DNA of 64,000 nt from Cyclaneusma minus (taxonomy: Eukaryota; Ascomycota; Leotiomycetes; Marthamycetales; Marthamycetaceae), in assembly GCA_037179335.1 (NCBI GenBank), contig JAKZHN010000020.1, positions 310,001-374,000 on the forward strand, read 5' to 3'. The notes beneath the pieces are model-generated. The model searched no databases. It was not told the DNA's origin and saw nothing but the letters and a program-made list of their open reading frames with translations. Positions 62,216 to 64,000 of the stretch are shown piece after piece (the stretch's first letter is position 1; every line of letters begins with the position of its first letter). The position numbers and the translations under genes are program-made.

Positions 62216-64000
62216 ATGTCGGAGAACTCTGACGACGAAGAGCTCGCAAGGGCCATCGCACTTTCTTTGGAGGGCCAAGATCAATCCGAAACGAAAGATG
62301 TTGTTGACGAGACCGAAGATGAAGAAGCCCAGCTTGCCCGAGCTATTGCCATGTCTTTGGAGGGCCAGGATCAACCAGAGCCGCGAGTTGCCGTCGACCT
62401 AACTGATGAGACTCCAGATGGCAAACAGAAAATTCCTCAAGCGGAATCTAGCACCCCGCGGACTGGAACCGACAAATGTATCGGCAAAAATCCTCTCTTG
62501 TCTTTGAACAGGAAGCAGATGGAAGAGGAGCGACTAGCACGCCTCAGAAAGAGGAAAGCTTCTACATCACCGCCCTCCAAAGTTGCGAACAGTCAGGAGA
62601 GCGAGCAGCATCCATCAACGTCCAACGAGAAGCAAGAGCAGGTGGATGACCAGAGAAAACCCAAGAAACGGAAGGTATTCATGATCCTATCCCGAAACAA
62701 TTGCTTGGTTCTAATTTTATTACAGCTGCCGTGGATGTTGTCTGAAGCTCCTACATCCAAAGACCTGGCCCCTTTGGTTGATCAATCTCACAAAGGCAAA
62801 TCCGCAGATTTCAAGGCTACCAAGGGGACCGATTCGACTTCCATTTATGGACGAGAACCCGAAAACTTTGCTCCTGGCATCAAGTATCCCTATGGAGTGG
62901 TCAAAAAGACCTGGGTGTCTGGCCATCCTAGCCAAGATCGCATCAAAATCGACGACGTTCTGCAGAAGCAAGACCTGCAGCTTGCAGTTCTGAGCTCATT
63001 CCAATGGGACGACGATTGGCTACTATCCAAATTGGATGTCACCCGAACGAAGATGCTATTCGTGGCAACTTCGATTAGCCAGGCACATGTAAGTCTGCCA
63101 CCATCGCCACGACTTTGGACCCACTCTTTTCCTATTGTTACTTGCCATGCACAGGTACCAGATATACTGTCAAACCTAGATCTAGACTGACAAGGACCAG
63201 CAAGAGGAAATGCGCGTGAACTCGGGAAATCGCGTGAAGTTCTGCTTCCCATCCATGGAGGGGATTATCAGCAGCATGCACTCTAAGCTGATGATACTCT
63301 CCTATTCCAGCCATCTCCGCATTGCCGTGCCCACTGCCAACCTGGTCCCATACGACTGGGGTGAGCCTGGTTATGGACGCTCGGCAAGCACACCAAGCAT
63401 CATGGAGAACGTAGGACCCCTATATCGATATTCTTAAGTTTTTTTCTGAGCTAAGATCGCGTTTACAGGCTGTCTTTCTAATTGACCTTCCGCGAATCCA
63501 CGGGAACGCTTCTGAGCAAAAGGCTACTTCACAAGAGCTGCCTCCATTTGGACGGGAGCTTCTCCGCTTTCTCGAAGCACTGGGAATCGAACAGAGCTTG
63601 ATCAGGGGCCTCAGGAACTTCGACTTTTCACGAACATCGTCCATGGCATTTGTGCATTCCATGTAAGTCAACATACTCGCAGATCTGATGTGACATCAGT
63701 CAGCTGTCTTGATGCCCAATGCTAACTTCTCCTGGAAGAGGAGGTTCCCACGCCGGGGATGCGTTGAGATACACGGGATACTGCGGATTAGGGGCTGCTG
63801 TCAAGGAGCTTGGCTTGCAGACCACAGCACCCCTGAGTATTGACTTCACGGTAAGAAACGGGAATCCCAGCTATTACCGTTGATTATTCCCAGACACTAC
63901 CGTTGGATCGCTTCAGGGGCGATATCCACATATGCACCTCGAAATTCTGAATAAGCCATATGGACGAGGATACCCTGGCTGACACGAGTTACTCCAGACT
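62216..64000 (+). CDS. TDP1: Tyrosyl-DNA phosphodiesterase 1 with tandem UIMs (3' end outside window or broken)
   Basis: Exons traced: 62216-62674, 62726-63088, about 63186-63410, 63469-63662 and 63739-63850 (451 codons, in frame). I start at 62216 (MSENSDDEELARA); the frame is open further up but unlike the family. Two ubiquitin-interacting motifs are visible: DDEELARAIALSLEG and EAQLARAIAMSLEG. The catalytic region follows: VLSSFQWDDDWLLSKLD, FCFPSMEGIISSMHSKLMIL (first HKD-type His-Lys), RIAVPTANLVPYDWGEPGYG, FLIDLPRIHG, then GGSHAGDALRYTGYCGLGAA and PLSIDF. The enzyme removes topoisomerase I peptides from DNA 3' ends in the nucleus. After 63850 the expected SSxGSL stretch is not found in frame within the last 150 bases, so the rest is beyond the window or the gene is damaged. 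The exon 3 acceptor is uncertain. Confidence 0.85.

Noticed and set aside
1..64000. CRISPR arrays, bacterial operons or ribosome-binding sites
   Set aside because: The window is fungal nuclear DNA with introns; the tandem repeats present are minisatellites or coding repeats without spacers.

Overview
The window reads as nuclear DNA of a filamentous ascomycete (Pezizomycotina; Leotiomycetes is my guess, not proven). Genes lie on both strands. Most have zero to four introns, mostly about 45-100 nt, with GT...AG borders and CTAAC/CTGAC-like branch sites. A solitary 5S rRNA gene sits between protein genes, as is usual in this group. Housekeeping genes are single-copy types spaced by 0.3-2.5 kb. 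There is no sign of bacterial, viral or organellar sequence.

Layout. 1-6.2 kb: the 3' part of a SUN-domain (SLP1-like) membrane protein gene and a PET127-like mitochondrial RNA-processing gene. 6.2-16.7 kb is looser: a TA-flanked miniature inverted-repeat element just upstream of a cutinase gene with an abnormal 3' end, a quasi-palindromic minisatellite, a DUF3669 gene, a small membrane protein, an aldo/keto reductase whose catalytic Asp position reads Thr, a weak two-exon membrane-protein candidate and the 5S rRNA gene. 16.7-31.8 kb is a conserved core: the SCC2/Mis4 cohesin loader (two short N-terminal exons recovered here), deoxyhypusine hydroxylase, a GMF/ADF-family gene, HIS3, LOC1 and a gamma-glutamylcyclotransferase-like gene. 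32.7-38.4 kb: a DUF3176 membrane protein, a 334-bp foldback element and a FAD-dependent monooxygenase.

39.6-42.8 kb is a gene graveyard. It holds a broken RRM gene of the NAM8/NGR1/Csx1 type, an unrecognised reading frame of about 600 nt interrupted by four stop codons, a coiled-coil fragment, and a double-homeodomain relic broken by one extra base, with a related fragment on the opposite strand. Several stops look like C-to-T changes, as repeat-induced point mutation would produce. 43.8-64 kb returns to housekeeping genes: OPI10/Hikeshi, a Nudix hydrolase of the thiamine pyrophosphokinase-related type, RPB8, a phosducin-like protein, the VRG4 GDP-mannose transporter, MMM1 (ERMES), an uncharacterised beta-rich protein, a BTB-like protein, DIB1 (U5 snRNP), a Gly/Pro-rich repeat protein, and the start of TDP1 with two ubiquitin-interacting motifs, cut by the window edge.

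The genes do not form one pathway or a biosynthetic cluster. Several pairs are divergent and may share promoters: HIS3/LOC1, OPI10/Nudix, PLP1/VRG4 and BTB/DIB1. I found no convincing new multi-gene system. The most interesting signals are the relic region, the two inverted-repeat elements, and the two enzymes with missing or changed active-site residues. All splice sites were assigned by eye from frame continuity and family conservation.
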